DNA of 64,000 bases. Origin: Bradyrhizobium sp. 170 (GTDB lineage: Bacteria > Pseudomonadota > Alphaproteobacteria > Rhizobiales > Xanthobacteraceae). This document shows, piece by piece, positions 1 through 11,338 of this stretch. The notes below the pieces were generated by a model. That model was given only the letters and a program-made list of their open reading frames with translations. It was not told the origin of the DNA and did no database searches. How positions within the stretch are numbered: the first letter of the stretch is position 1; every line of letters begins with the position of its first letter. The stretch is taken from NCBI RefSeq assembly GCF_023101085.1, contig NZ_CP064703.1, positions 1,984,001 through 2,048,000 on the forward strand, given 5' to 3'. The translations under genes were made by a program, and so were the position numbers.

Positions 1-1
1 C

Positions 2-343
2 CGCGAAGTGGGTGCCTATTTCCAAGCTCAGCTCAAGACGAAGTTCGCGCAGCTGCCGATCGTTGGTGAAGTGCGCGGGGTCGGGTTGATGGGCGCTATC
101 GAGTTCGTCAGCGACCGCGATAGCAAGAAGCGTTTCGATCCATCCCTCAAAGTTGGTGCTCGCGTTTCCAAGGCAGCCCGCGACCGCGGCCTAATCGCGC
201 GCCCCATGCCCCATGGCGACATTCTCGGTTTCGCTCCGCCGCTCGTGACCACCAAGCCTGAAATCGATGAGATCATCTCTATCACCGAAAAAGCCATTCG
301 CTCCGTCATGGACGAGCTCGTCCGTAGCGGTGAAAAGATCTAG
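2..343 (+). CDS. Class III (omega) aminotransferase, C-terminal part only
   Basis: The reading frame is open from the first bases of the window, so the gene begins upstream and only about 113 C-terminal residues are present. They match the small-domain end of PLP-dependent class III aminotransferases: the stretch VRGVGLMGAIEF followed by an acidic insert, GLIARPM, and FAPPLVTTKPEIDEII near the end are typical of omega-amino-acid or putrescine/GABA:pyruvate transaminases. The PLP lysine lies outside the window, so the substrate cannot be read. The next gene on the same strand, 250 bases on, is an aldehyde dehydrogenase; amine transaminase plus aldehyde dehydrogenase is a common pairing for oxidising an amino compound to an acid. 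That pathway role is inferred. Confidence 0.85.
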   Translation, partial: REVGAYFQAQLKTKFAQLPIVGEVRGVGLMGAIEFVSDRDSKKRFDPSLKVGARVSKAARDRGLIARPMPHGDILGFAPPLVTTKPEIDEIISITEKAIRSVMDELVRSGEKI

Positions 344-595
344 CGAATGGCGGCCGTAGGCCTTCGGCTGCGATCTCCCGGAGCCTACTGCCAACGATCT
401 CCATTCGTTGCGATGGCGCTGTCTCTTTGGTTTGACATCGCGGGATGACATCGGTGTCGCGGGTACCACGATCCGGCCGAGGCTGACGCTGATGGTTGAG
501 CCAAGTACCGGGACAGTGACCCTCAGACATGGACAAGCGGCAGGATAATCGTGGGCGTTCGTAAACAGTGGTCAACAGCAGGGCGGCGACGGACT

Positions 596-2035
596 ATGTC
601 CGATAGCGGAAACTACAATCTTTTTATCAATGGAACGTGGCGCTCAGGCGGTAACGGCACCGATCTAGCGCTCATCAATCCTGCCACTGGGCAGAAATTT
701 GGGCATGTCGCCGTTGCTTCCGCGTCCGATCTAGATGATGCTTTGAAGTCTGCAGAAGACAGTCTGCTGCGCTGGTCCAACACACCGGCCCATGAACGCG
801 GAGCGCTTCTCGTGCGCGCCGCACAAATACTGAAAGGAAAGATCGAACCTGCGGCATCAGCACTTTCCAGAGAGCAAGGGAAGACTGTAGCCGAAGCGAA
901 AGGCGAGTATGCGCGTGCGGTCGAAACCCTTGAATGGAATGGTATTCACGCGCAGGAATTGTCGGCTCGATTTTCGATCGATCAGAAAAGGATGATCGTA
1001 CCGGAAGCGATTGGTGTGGTTGCTGCATTTACACCCTGGAACTACCCAGCCGTTCTCAACGCTCGGAAACTTGCCGCTCCTATCGCAGCGGGCTGCCCGG
1101 TAATCCTTAAAGCGGCGGAAGAGACTGCAAGCGCTGGCGTCTACATAATGGAGGCCTTGGAGGAAGCAGGGATTCCAGCCGGCGTAGTGGGTCTGGTTTT
1201 CGGCCATCCGCCAACGATTTCCGAACACCTGCTCGGTTCGCCTGTCGTCCGAGTTCTGTCCTTCACCGGCTCAACGCCGGTTGGCAAGCAGCTGGCGAAG
1301 ATTGCAGCAACCAATCTGCAGCGATGTGTTCTGGAGCTCGGCGGCCACTGCCCTGTCGTAGTCTTTGAAGATACAGACGTTCCGAAGGCGGTTTCCGCAA
1401 TATCCGAATACAAGTTTGAGTGCGCGGGTCAGAGCTGCAACGCTCCCAGCCGCATTCTAGTCGCGCAATCGATTTATGAGGACTTCCTGGCAAAACTTGT
1501 TCACGCGTCAGAAAGGATCAGGGTCGGTCTGCCTGACGACCCAGAGACGGACATGGGGCCGATGGCGAACGCGAGACGCATTGAGGCAATGGAACGCCTG
1601 ACGAAGGACGCGATCAATCGCGGAGCAAGGGTCGAAACAGGCGGTAAACGTCTCGATCGACCGGGCTTCTATTGGGCGCCTACAATTCTCAGCAACGTTC
1701 ATCCCGAATCACAGGTGCTTCACGAAGAACCTTTTGGACCGGTCCTCACTGTTGAGCCCTTCGGTACGGTTGAAGATGCCATTGAGGTAGCCAATTCGAC
1801 TGAATACGGGCTAGCATCCTATATCTTCAGCGACTCCCCTGACATTCAGAAAAGAATGGTCCGTAGCCTTTCGACGGGTACTGTCAGCGTGAACTATCTC
1901 AAGGGCGTGTCCGCGGATGCCCCCCTCGGTGGCATCAAACAGAGCGGTTACGGCTACGAAGGCGGAGTGGAAGGGGTGAGGAGTTTCCAAAACCTAAAGC
2001 TCGTTAACTCAGCCAATGTTCTGGCTATCGATTAG
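596..2035 (+). CDS. NAD(P)-dependent aldehyde dehydrogenase, succinate-semialdehyde dehydrogenase-like
   Basis: A 479-residue member of the aldehyde dehydrogenase superfamily, full length for the family. The oxyanion-hole Asn is in FTPWNYPA (about residue 148), the general base Glu in LELGGH (about 246), and the nucleophile Cys in CAGQSCNAPSR (residue 280). Overall it resembles GabD-type semialdehyde dehydrogenases, but the natural aldehyde cannot be fixed from sequence. The ATG at 596 (MSDSGNYNLF) is chosen because family proteins begin shortly before the FINGTW strand; a GTG 45 bases upstream would add an unrelated basic leader. It sits between an aminotransferase and methylaspartate ammonia-lyase (46-base gap), so it may share their transcript. 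Probably cytosolic. Confidence 0.9.
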   Translation: MSDSGNYNLFINGTWRSGGNGTDLALINPATGQKFGHVAVASASDLDDALKSAEDSLLRWSNTPAHERGALLVRAAQILKGKIEPAASALSREQGKTVAEAKGEYARAVETLEWNGIHAQELSARFSIDQKRMIVPEAIGVVAAFTPWNYPAVLNARKLAAPIAAGCPVILKAAEETASAGVYIMEALEEAGIPAGVVGLVFGHPPTISEHLLGSPVVRVLSFTGSTPVGKQLAKIAATNLQRCVLELGGHCPVVVFEDTDVPKAVSAISEYKFECAGQSCNAPSRILVAQSIYEDFLAKLVHASERIRVGLPDDPETDMGPMANARRIEAMERLTKDAINRGARVETGGKRLDRPGFYWAPTILSNVHPESQVLHEEPFGPVLTVEPFGTVEDAIEVANSTEYGLASYIFSDSPDIQKRMVRSLSTGTVSVNYLKGVSADAPLGGIKQSGYGYEGGVEGVRSFQNLKLVNSANVLAID

Positions 2036-2081
2036 GCGAATGCAGAGCGGCAGATGGCAACGAACGTAGATTGAGTGCGCA

Positions 2082-3365
2082 ATGAGAAACTCTCCAAACG
2101 TAAAAGATGTAATCTTGGCTCCTGGGAACGGTAGTTTCTTCTATGACGATCAAGCTGCAATAAGGACCGGCGCCGCTCATGACGGTTTCCTCTATGTCGG
2201 CGCTCCTCTGACACCTGGGTTTACTAGCATCCGCATGCCGGCGCGCTCGCTGAGCATCGGCCTTGTGTTGTCGGACGATGTTATCGTCTGGGGCGACATG
2301 ATGAGCGTCCAATATTCAGGCGCCGGCGGCCGCGATCCAGTGTTTCAGGTCGACGCAATCGAAGCCCTTACCAGATCTGTGGTCATACCGCGGCTGCTCG
2401 CTGCCGACGTGTCTAACTTCCTCAATGCTTGTAAACATGTCTTCGCTTACCACGAGGACAAGCGCCTACCCTTGGCAATCGAATATGGCGTGAGCCAAGC
2501 GTTGCTTGGCGCTGTTGCGCATGTTGCGCGGACTACACCAGCTGAGGTGATCTGCTCTGAATTTTCGTTGCCATTGCCGGAGCGGCCAATTCCAATCTAC
2601 GCTCAGAGTGGAGATTCGCGAGAACTCAACGTCGACAAGATGGTCCTCAAGTCTGTTGATGTTCTTCCGCATGGATTGATCAACTCTCGCGAAAAGTTCG
2701 GCCCTTCGGGCGAGACGTTTCGTAATTTCGTCAGGTGGGTCGCCAAGCGCACGAGAGAAATTGGACAGCCCGGATATCATCCTATCCTGCATTTCGACGT
2801 CTACGGTTGGATTGGTCTCGAGATCGGCATGCAACCCGAAAAAATTGCCGATTTCATCGGGCGGCTTGCGGATGAGGTCCCGGGTTACCGGCTTCATATT
2901 GAATGCCCGGCAGATTTTGGGTCAACGGAAGCTCAACTAGAAAAGTACGCCAAGATCGTCGAGTTTCTCGACGCACGCGGCACAGAAGCCCGGATTGTAG
3001 CAGACGAGCAATGCAATACCTTGGAGGATATCCAGCTCTTCGCCAAGGCAAAAGCGGCTCATCTAATTCAGATCAAAATGCCTGATGTAGGTTCGATCGC
3101 CGACAGTGCCAGGGCTGTGTTGATCTGCAAGGAAAATGGGATCGGTGCGTATGTTGGCGGAAGCTGCACCGAAACGGACTTGTCCGCGAGGGCCGCGGTC
3201 AATATCGCCGTCGCTACGCAGGCCGACATGATACTAGCAAAACCTGGGATGGGCGTCGACGAGGGCATTTCCATTGTAGGGAATGAGCAGAGCAGATTGC
3301 TCTCCATTCTCAAGTACCGACGTTCCAAAAACTCTATGCGAACTGTTGATGCAGCGTCGGCATGA
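2082..3365 (+). CDS. mal: 3-methylaspartate ammonia-lyase (EC 4.3.1.2)
   Basis: A 427-residue enolase-superfamily protein that should deaminate L-threo-3-methylaspartate to mesaconate. Family hallmarks run throughout: FYFDDQ-like FFYDDQAAI at the N-terminus, VQYSGAGGRDP, IYAQSGDSRELNVDKM, VLPHGLIN, and LAKPGMGVDEG at the C-terminus. Active-site residues known from the Clostridium tetanomorphum enzyme are all in register: metal ligands D239, E274 and D308, catalytic K332 in QIKMPD and H197 in LPHG. The start codon ATG gives the standard N-terminus. Its stop overlaps the start of a class III CoA-transferase by 4 bases, which implies translational coupling and a product that is passed on as a CoA ester. 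No glutamate mutase (source of methylaspartate in glutamate fermentation) is in the window, so the origin of the substrate is open. Confidence 0.93.
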   Translation: MRNSPNVKDVILAPGNGSFFYDDQAAIRTGAAHDGFLYVGAPLTPGFTSIRMPARSLSIGLVLSDDVIVWGDMMSVQYSGAGGRDPVFQVDAIEALTRSVVIPRLLAADVSNFLNACKHVFAYHEDKRLPLAIEYGVSQALLGAVAHVARTTPAEVICSEFSLPLPERPIPIYAQSGDSRELNVDKMVLKSVDVLPHGLINSREKFGPSGETFRNFVRWVAKRTREIGQPGYHPILHFDVYGWIGLEIGMQPEKIADFIGRLADEVPGYRLHIECPADFGSTEAQLEKYAKIVEFLDARGTEARIVADEQCNTLEDIQLFAKAKAAHLIQIKMPDVGSIADSARAVLICKENGIGAYVGGSCTETDLSARAAVNIAVATQADMILAKPGMGVDEGISIVGNEQSRLLSILKYRRSKNSMRTVDAASA

Positions 3366-4513
3366 GAAAGGCCCTTGAAGGTATTACGGTCGTTGCGGTC
3401 GAGCAGGCGGTGGCTGCGCCCTATGCCTCTTCCCGCCTTGCGGATGCTGGTGCACGTGTCATCAAAGTCGAACGGCCCGAGGGTGACTTCGCGCGAAATT
3501 ACGACAAGTTCGTTCGGGGCCAGAGTGCTTACTTCGTCTGGTTAAATCGCGGGAAAGAATCGATCTGCCTTGACCTGACGGTCGAGCAAGACCGTGCCGT
3601 TCTCGACGCGATGATTGCCCAGGCGGATATCTTCATTCAAAATTTAAAACCTGGCAGCATCGGCAAGCTCGGCTTCGGTTGCTTAGATCTTCGTAAGCGC
3701 TTCCCGCGCCTGATAACCTGTGACATCTCCGGGTTCGGCGACGGCGGTATCCTGTCGCATTTGAAAGCGTATGATTTGATCGTGCAAGCCGAGACCGGTC
3801 TTTGCGCCATCACCGGGACGGCGCATGGCCCGGCGCGGGTCGGCGTGTCTGTGTGTGACATCTCAGCTGGTATGACTGCCCTTAACGCCATCTTGCAGGC
3901 GCTGCTCTTGCGTGAGCGCACCGGCGAAGGAACGTATATTCAAGTATCGCTTTTTGATGCCGTTGCGGACTGGATGAACGTTCCGGTGCTTCAGTTCGAT
4001 TACAGCGGCTACCACACCGCGCGAGTGGGCCTGAACCATCCCTCGCTGGCTCCTTATGGAGCATACCGTTGTGCGGACGGCAAAGACATCATCTTCTCCG
4101 TTCAAAATGACCGGGAATGGGTGAACTTCTGCACCAAATTCCTCAAGCGGTCGGAACTCATCCGCCGTCCCGGTTTCGGCGATAACATGGCGCGAATAAG
4201 CAATAGGGTCAATTTGGATGAAATCGTCATTGATCGGTTTGCGCAGCTCTCGAGCGATGAAGCAATGCGTGAGTTGGAGGCGGCCGGGCTTGCGTATGGA
4301 AGGCTCAACCAGATAGAGGATCTATCACAGCACCCTCATCTGCGCCGGGTACCGGTATCCACGCCCGCAGGCGATGTTCACGTGATCGCGCCGGCCCCGA
4401 TCTTTGATGAGGAAAATGATTTGGCATTTAAACCTGTTCCCGCTCGAGGAGCCCATTCTGAGGCGTTGCGGAAGGAGTTTTTGAGTTCCTACGGGCAGCG
4501 CACGGCCGATTGA
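3362..4513 (+). CDS. Class III (CaiB/BaiF) CoA-transferase, candidate mesaconate CoA-transferase
   Basis: A 383-residue family III CoA-transferase. The N-terminal signature LEGITVVAVEQAVAAPYASSRLADAGARVIKVE is cut here to its key parts: VAAPYAS, GARVIKVERPEGDFAR, then LNRGKESICLDL. The catalytic aspartate that forms the acyl anhydride in this family is D166 in VSVCDISAG. ATG overlaps the stop of methylaspartate ammonia-lyase (ATGA), so it is almost certainly co-translated with it. Because the upstream enzyme makes mesaconate, and family III includes the succinyl-CoA:mesaconate CoA-transferase of the methylaspartate cycle, transfer of CoA to mesaconate is the obvious hypothesis. Sequence alone does not prove the acid used. 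A mesaconyl-CoA hydratase is not present nearby. Confidence 0.88.
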   Translation: MRKALEGITVVAVEQAVAAPYASSRLADAGARVIKVERPEGDFARNYDKFVRGQSAYFVWLNRGKESICLDLTVEQDRAVLDAMIAQADIFIQNLKPGSIGKLGFGCLDLRKRFPRLITCDISGFGDGGILSHLKAYDLIVQAETGLCAITGTAHGPARVGVSVCDISAGMTALNAILQALLLRERTGEGTYIQVSLFDAVADWMNVPVLQFDYSGYHTARVGLNHPSLAPYGAYRCADGKDIIFSVQNDREWVNFCTKFLKRSELIRRPGFGDNMARISNRVNLDEIVIDRFAQLSSDEAMRELEAAGLAYGRLNQIEDLSQHPHLRRVPVSTPAGDVHVIAPAPIFDEENDLAFKPVPARGAHSEALRKEFLSSYGQRTAD

Positions 4514-4796
4514 ACTTAATTGCCTTGTGCGAGCTCGTTGCGGTGCTCCTTCAGTATTTGACCAAATTGAACGTCACACGTGCGCCAGATCGGCGGCCTA
4601 TGTCGGCGGGGCTGGAAAGGAGGCGCGCGCTTTGCATAGAAGCCTCGGCTTCGAGGCATACGCTAACGCGCTCCCAGAGATAAATGGCCGATTGTTGATG
4701 CAAGCCTCCGCAAAATGACAATCAATCGCTCTTTGGTTGTAATTCTATGAACCTGAAGACTGGCGTGACAGAGCGGTGCTCGGTCAGCCGAGCCAC
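4514..4796. other. Intergenic, no recognisable gene
   Basis: This gap between the CoA-transferase and the LysR remnant holds only a 63-codon open frame (4527-4718) with no family resemblance that I can see. It is probably decayed sequence. Confidence 0.4.
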
Positions 4797-5073
4797 ATGG
4801 ACTGGCGTCTTATGAGGGTCTTCAAGTGCGTTGTAGAATGCGGCGGAATGTCTGCGGCCGAACTCGAGCTCAGTATCAGGACGTCCACGATCATCGCCAC
4901 ATAAAGGAGCTGGCTAACGCTTTGCCACGGTGGCCGCGCCAGCTTCTCGGTCACGCCTTGAGGGGCAGCGAGTCCACGTAGGAAACCTGAGGATGCTCTG
5001 CTCCCTCGACAACTTTGGCGCCAGCATCGACAACACCTACTTTCGCCTATTCAGCGAAGCTGCATCCAACTGA
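4797..5073 (+). pseudogene. LysR-family regulator, N-terminal remnant
   Basis: From the ATG at 4797 the frame reads MDWRLMRVFKCVVECGGMSAAE, the helix-turn-helix start of a LysR regulator, and stops at a TAA near 4905. In shifted frames downstream, pieces of the same protein continue: RASFSVTP then a stop then GAAS (about 4937-4975), and LRMLCSLDNFGASIDNTY up to a stop at 5073. The ligand-binding domain is missing; IS21-type DNA begins right after. At least one nonsense codon and one frameshift are visible. The gene may once have controlled the mesaconate-type operon to its left; that is inference. Confidence 0.75.
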
Positions 5074-5126
5074 ACCTAAGCACTCACGTGGTGTCAATCG
5101 GCCTGCAAATGTGACCCACATCGCGT

Positions 5127-5435
5127 CTATTTGACTCTTCGCGCCGCCCGGCTTGCTATTGCGCTCGGCTCGTCGGAGCTGCCCGGGATTACGCAGACGA
5201 GACGGGCGCGGGTTGCTTGATCGTCGTCGCGGTTTTTGAACCGGCAGCTGTCACCGGTCTCGACGATGTCGCAGTTCGGGGTCAACCGGTGGAGCAGCGC
5301 AGTGGTCATCTTGGCGCCGCTGAACACGCTGGGCCATTACTGAAGGCGATTGGGTGACGACGATGACGGGGCGCTCGTATGGCCGGCTGACGAGATCGAA
5401 CAGGAGCTGGCCGCCGGAGGGGGCAGGGGGCGGAT
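5127..5435 (-). pseudogene. istB C-terminal half of an older IS21-family element
   Basis: The minus strand encodes, in two frames, the C-terminal half of an IS21-type IstB ATPase: SGGQLLFDLVSRPYERP, then after a frameshift [21 protein letters not shown] and RFKNRD. It is the left piece of a gene that is interrupted by the complete IS21 element at 5443-8093; the matching N-terminal piece is at 8101-8515. The old element is of a different IS21 subgroup from the inserted one. It is frameshifted, so it was probably dead or dying independently of the insertion. Confidence 0.82.
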
Positions 5436-5442
5436 ATCCGAG
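5436..5442. repeat. Target-site duplication (left) of IS21 element
   Basis: The 7-bp sequence ATCCGAG directly abuts the left end of the complete IS21 element and is repeated exactly at 8094-8100 on its right. The duplication falls in the istB gene of an older element, at a point where the two halves of the IstB protein can be rejoined. Confidence 0.85.
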
Positions 5443-5571
5443 TATAGCGCGACAATCTGGGTGGGAAGCTGGCGACAATCAGGATGGCGAGTCGGTGTCG
5501 CGGCGAGGTGATGATCGCCGCGATGATTGTCGCGCGCAAGAGTTTTGTTGAACTCTGACTGTCGCGGAGCG

Positions 5572-8027
<2,456 letters not shown>

Positions 8028-8093
8028 TCACGAGCCCGGCGAAGCTCTCTCATCCTGATTGACGCTCCCTTGTCACCCTGATTGTCGCGCGGC

Positions 8094-8100
8094 ATCCGAG
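8094..8100. repeat. Target-site duplication (right) of IS21 element
   Basis: Exact copy of the 7-bp ATCCGAG found at 5436-5442, directly next to the right end of the element. Confidence 0.85.
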
Positions 8101-8515
8101 TTCGTCCAGGACGATGAAGTCCATCCGGGGGGCAGATGCTCTGCAAGCCAGCCCTGCCGTCCGTTGCGGGTCTCGATCTCGAGGCCGTTGACGAGGTTCG
8201 GCCACGTTGCAGAAGCGGCTAAGGTCACCGATCGAATGCAGATTCTCGCGGTGGCTATGGCCGGATGGGCCTTGCCGGTGCCGGTGCCGACCAGCACGAG
8301 TTGTGTTCCTGGGCGATGAAGCCGCCGCCGGTGAGATCGTAGAAGAGCGTCTGGTTGATCGGAGTGCGGTCAGAACTGGAACTCCTCCTTGGCAAGCGGC
8401 AGCTTTGGGAGCTGGTAATCGATCGAACGAGCCTGCTTCTCGTTGATCTCGGCGTTGAGTAGGTCGCCGACAATGGGCTGGGGTTCGTGCTGACGCTTGA
8501 CGGCGGTCGCCATGC
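8101..8515 (-). pseudogene. istB N-terminal half of the older IS21-family element
   Basis: The minus strand from about 8515 reads MATAVKRQHEPQPIVGDLLNAE, then in other frames RSIDYQLPKLPLAKEEF, TLFYDLTGGGFIAQEHN, LVGTGTGKAHPAIATARICIRS (Walker A region, with the usual Thr-His changed to Ala-His) and FIVLDELG at the insertion point. Several frameshifts break it. With the piece at 5127-5435 it reconstitutes one IstB protein of a different subgroup from the inserted element. Confidence 0.82.
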
Positions 8516-8790
8516 GACCGGCGCATGGCGCAAGATCAGCGCAGCCGGGGTGGCTGGTGGCGCGGGATCTCGCTGGCGGGCCGGGACGTTGCGAACAACA
8601 TCTGCTTAATGCACGCCGTGATCGAGCGCTTCGGCACAGGCGGCTTCCACCTGATGAAGTGCTCGCGGCGTATCCGGGCAATCGTCTCCCCGATCGGCAT
8701 CCCCAATCATCTGCTTCATTCCAAAGCAGGCAGCCCAACAGCCCAATGTATGGAGATCAATTTTGGACACAGCCCCCCTGCTTAGGTGGG
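8516..8790 (-). pseudogene. istA C-terminal remnant of the older IS21-family element
   Basis: Reading the minus strand, HQVEAACAEALDHGVH, a stop, then ADVVRNVPARQRDPAPPATPAALILRHAPVA follow the C-terminal tail of IS21 IstA proteins and run straight into the istB start at 8515. The rest of istA is gone; no resemblance is seen beyond about 8790. Confidence 0.7.
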
Positions 8791-8934
8791 CAATATTGCG
8801 AGCCGAATGACATGAAATGCGCGTAATCGTTCTCATAATGCAGAATTGCAGTACGGAGCGGGGCCACATCAATGGAATTCGTCGGCGCACCTGGCTACAA
8901 ATACTTTTAGCCTATTGGTGAGCCGGAATCGCGA

Positions 8935-9639
8935 ATGACACTGCAGACCCCACGGGCTCTCGGAATTCTGTGCCTCGAACGCGGACTTGCGCCAGGCGCG
9001 CAGCCCCAGCCCATGCCAGGCTCCATTCGAAATCCGGCCACCTTTGACTTCCCTGTACTCTCGGAAACCGTCTCGGGGGCTTGGGTGTCGAACATCATCC
9101 GAGGCGATCCGGCACTCGAGCCGGCCTACGTCGCAGCTGCCCAGCGACTGGTTGATAGAGGTGCCGTCGCGATAAGCTCGACTTGCGGCTTCTCTGTCCG
9201 GTATCAGGCAGCGGTGGCCGCGTCGGTGAATGTGCCCGTGGCGATGTCGAGCCTGCTACTGCTCCCGACATTGCTCCGCCAGCTGCCGCCGCTGGCTAAG
9301 ATCGCCGTTTTAACCTATGACTCGACTTGCTTAAGCGACGACCTGCTCGGGATCAATGATCCGGTCGACCGAGCGCGAATCGTGGTTGGCGGCATCGAAG
9401 GCGGAAAGTTCTGGCATGACGAGCAGAAGCGTCCGCCAGCGTCGTTCGATGTTGCCGCGATCGAGGCAGATCTCGCCACCTGTGCCACGCGACTGCGTGC
9501 CGCGCATCCGGAAATTGCCGCGATCGTGTTCGAGTGCGGTGCGTTTCCGTTTGTCGCGCCGGCGATCCGCCGGATCACAGGGCTTCCCATCTACGACATC
9601 ACGAGCGTCTGCCGAGTGCTATTGGCCTCCGTCGCCTGA
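8935..9639 (+). CDS. Aspartate/glutamate/hydantoin racemase-superfamily protein (copy 1)
   Basis: A 234-residue protein of the Asp/Glu racemase fold, which also includes hydantoin racemase, maleate isomerase, arylmalonate decarboxylase and the ectoine-utilisation protein EutA. Two cysteines are placed as in two-base racemases: C84 in SSTCGFSV and C201 in VFECGAFPF. The reaction cannot be chosen from sequence. A second intact gene of exactly the same length lies at 16831-17535 and a decayed third at 17620-18188, so the family was amplified here. Downstream is a creatinase-like gene; a decayed creatinase-like gene also adjoins copy 2, which supports a joint role in breaking down a small cyclic or amide compound. 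The ribosome site is weak. Confidence 0.85.
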   Translation: MTLQTPRALGILCLERGLAPGAQPQPMPGSIRNPATFDFPVLSETVSGAWVSNIIRGDPALEPAYVAAAQRLVDRGAVAISSTCGFSVRYQAAVAASVNVPVAMSSLLLLPTLLRQLPPLAKIAVLTYDSTCLSDDLLGINDPVDRARIVVGGIEGGKFWHDEQKRPPASFDVAAIEADLATCATRLRAAHPEIAAIVFECGAFPFVAPAIRRITGLPIYDITSVCRVLLASVA

Positions 9640-10025
9640 GGGCGTCGGTGGGTGTCACGGAAGGCCGCTTGGAAGAAGCGATGAGCTTTGCCGCCGTCGC
9701 ATTCCGTTTTGAAGTTGAATTGGATGGTCGAAAGCCGTGGTCCACCACTATTGCTTGCGACCGCACAGAGAGGTCACAGCCGATTGGGTTCGATTTGCTC
9801 TTTGCAGACAAAGTGGGGGCTCCCTTCTTCGGCGGAGCGTGTCGTCGTTCCCAGCAGCGATCGAATAATCCCCGCCGCCGAGCCCCCTGTCGTCGACGCC
9901 CAGAGCACAAGGATTCGCATGTTCTCCTTCGCGTGGGCAGAACTGGGAGATGCGGGCCGGCATGCGAGAGTCACCAAATTTCCAAGCGAATCGGACTTTC
10001 GCCTGGTGCAGTGAAATGAACTGTT
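9640..10025. other. Spacer between racemase-like and creatinase-like genes
   Basis: About 390 bases with no convincing gene. The plus strand has an open stretch continuing in another frame from the racemase gene; the minus strand has a short MRILVLWASTTGG segment (near 9920) that faintly recalls the start of a racemase-type gene but goes nowhere. A strong ribosome site for the next gene lies at its right end. Confidence 0.45.
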
Positions 10026-10038
10026 AAGGAGGTAAGAC

Positions 10039-11208
10039 ATGGCAATCATGAAAGGTCCGCAGGCTTTCCCGAGGGCAGAATACCTGCGCAGGCTCGCTAC
10101 AGTTAAATCAGAGATGGCGCGCCGCGAAGTCGATGCGTTTGTCGTGACGAGTTGGGCAAATATCACATATCTTACGGGTAATGTGACCCGAATGCATTCC
10201 TTGCACGGGCTCGTGGTTTCACTTCATGAAGAGGAGCCAACATTGGTCGTCCGTGGCATGGACGCGCCGGGCTGCATTCACCAGACGTTCCTTGATCGCG
10301 GCAAGGTGATTGGATACCCCGAAAGCCTCATCGGCAAACCTGACAAGAACGGGTTCGACGCGGTGATTGATGCCATCTATGATCTCGGTGTTGCCAGCCG
10401 TGGCTTAGGACTCGAGCTGGGCAACTTGCCGGCGCCCGCGGCAGAGAAGTTCAGAAGGCGACTGCCGGAAGCTAAGATCATCGATTGTACCAAAACTATA
10501 GACTGGATCCGGGGGATCAAGTCCGATCTCGAGATAGCAGTAATGAGGGAGGCTGCCTCCATCGCGGATGCGGCAATCGCGCGTGCGGCAGAAGTCATCC
10601 GCCCTGGCGTGCGCGAAGCTGATGCCGTAGCCGAGATCACGGCCGCGCAGATACGCGGCCCCAACGGCGGACCGGCGGGAACGAATCTGAAACCATTCTT
10701 GATGTGCTCGTCCCCACGCACGGGTACGCCTCACATTCTGTGGAGCGAGGATGTCTTCCGGGAAGGTTCACAGATCAACATCGAACTTAGCGGTCACCGC
10801 CACAACTACGTTGCCCCAATCATGCGCACGTTCTCAATTGGCGTGCCTTCGGATCGTCTGCATCGTCTCCATGAAGCAGAAGTTTCCGCTATGGATGCCG
10901 CGCTGAACGCGGTCCGGCCCGGACGTACCTGCAGCGATGTTGCCAACGCGTTCTATCGTACGCTTGAAAAGCACGGCTTCAAGAAGGAGTCGCGCTGTGG
11001 CTACGCCATTGGCATCGATTGGATGGAGCCAACGGCGAGCCTCGCAGATGGAGACATGACAGAGTTGAAGCCGAACATGACTTTCCATCTGATGCTGGGT
11101 AACTGGCTCGACGAGGATTTCGGCTACGTCATTAGCGAATCGATTTGCGTTACGGACACCGGTGTAGAAGTCTTGACGCAAGCGCCACGGAAGCTTTTCC
11201 AGCTTTGA
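10039..11208 (+). CDS. M24-family creatinase/ectoine-hydrolase-like protein
   Basis: A 389-residue pita-bread-fold protein: creatinase N-terminal domain (about 10-160), then the M24 catalytic domain. The start is fixed by a near-perfect ribosome site AAGGAGGT at 10026-10033, five bases before ATG. The metal ligands of true M24 peptidases are not kept: the usual Asp of the first metal motif is replaced in INIELSGHRHNY, the usual Glu of the EPG motif is replaced in MTFHLMLGNW, while a late Glu remains in ISESICVT. The same pattern, with TFHxMxG, is found in creatinase and ectoine hydrolase (DoeA/EutD), which cut C-N bonds without two metals. It is therefore more likely a small-molecule amidohydrolase than a peptidase. 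The substrate is unknown. A degraded relative is at 16313-16806. Confidence 0.85.
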   Translation: MAIMKGPQAFPRAEYLRRLATVKSEMARREVDAFVVTSWANITYLTGNVTRMHSLHGLVVSLHEEEPTLVVRGMDAPGCIHQTFLDRGKVIGYPESLIGKPDKNGFDAVIDAIYDLGVASRGLGLELGNLPAPAAEKFRRRLPEAKIIDCTKTIDWIRGIKSDLEIAVMREAASIADAAIARAAEVIRPGVREADAVAEITAAQIRGPNGGPAGTNLKPFLMCSSPRTGTPHILWSEDVFREGSQINIELSGHRHNYVAPIMRTFSIGVPSDRLHRLHEAEVSAMDAALNAVRPGRTCSDVANAFYRTLEKHGFKKESRCGYAIGIDWMEPTASLADGDMTELKPNMTFHLMLGNWLDEDFGYVISESICVTDTGVEVLTQAPRKLFQL

Positions 11209-11338
11209 CCCGAGGCTATGAGCGAATGGATCTATCGTAGGTTAGCGCCCGCCCGTCAGGGCTTTCGAGTCGGGCTTAGGATTTATGCGGCGCTGGACGC
11301 TCGCACATCACACTTGTGGACAGAAGAAGGAAAACGGA

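Noticed and set aside
9774..9925. Minus-strand MRILVLWASTT segment as a possible racemase-type gene start
   Set aside because: The similarity covers about ten residues and no further motif follows.
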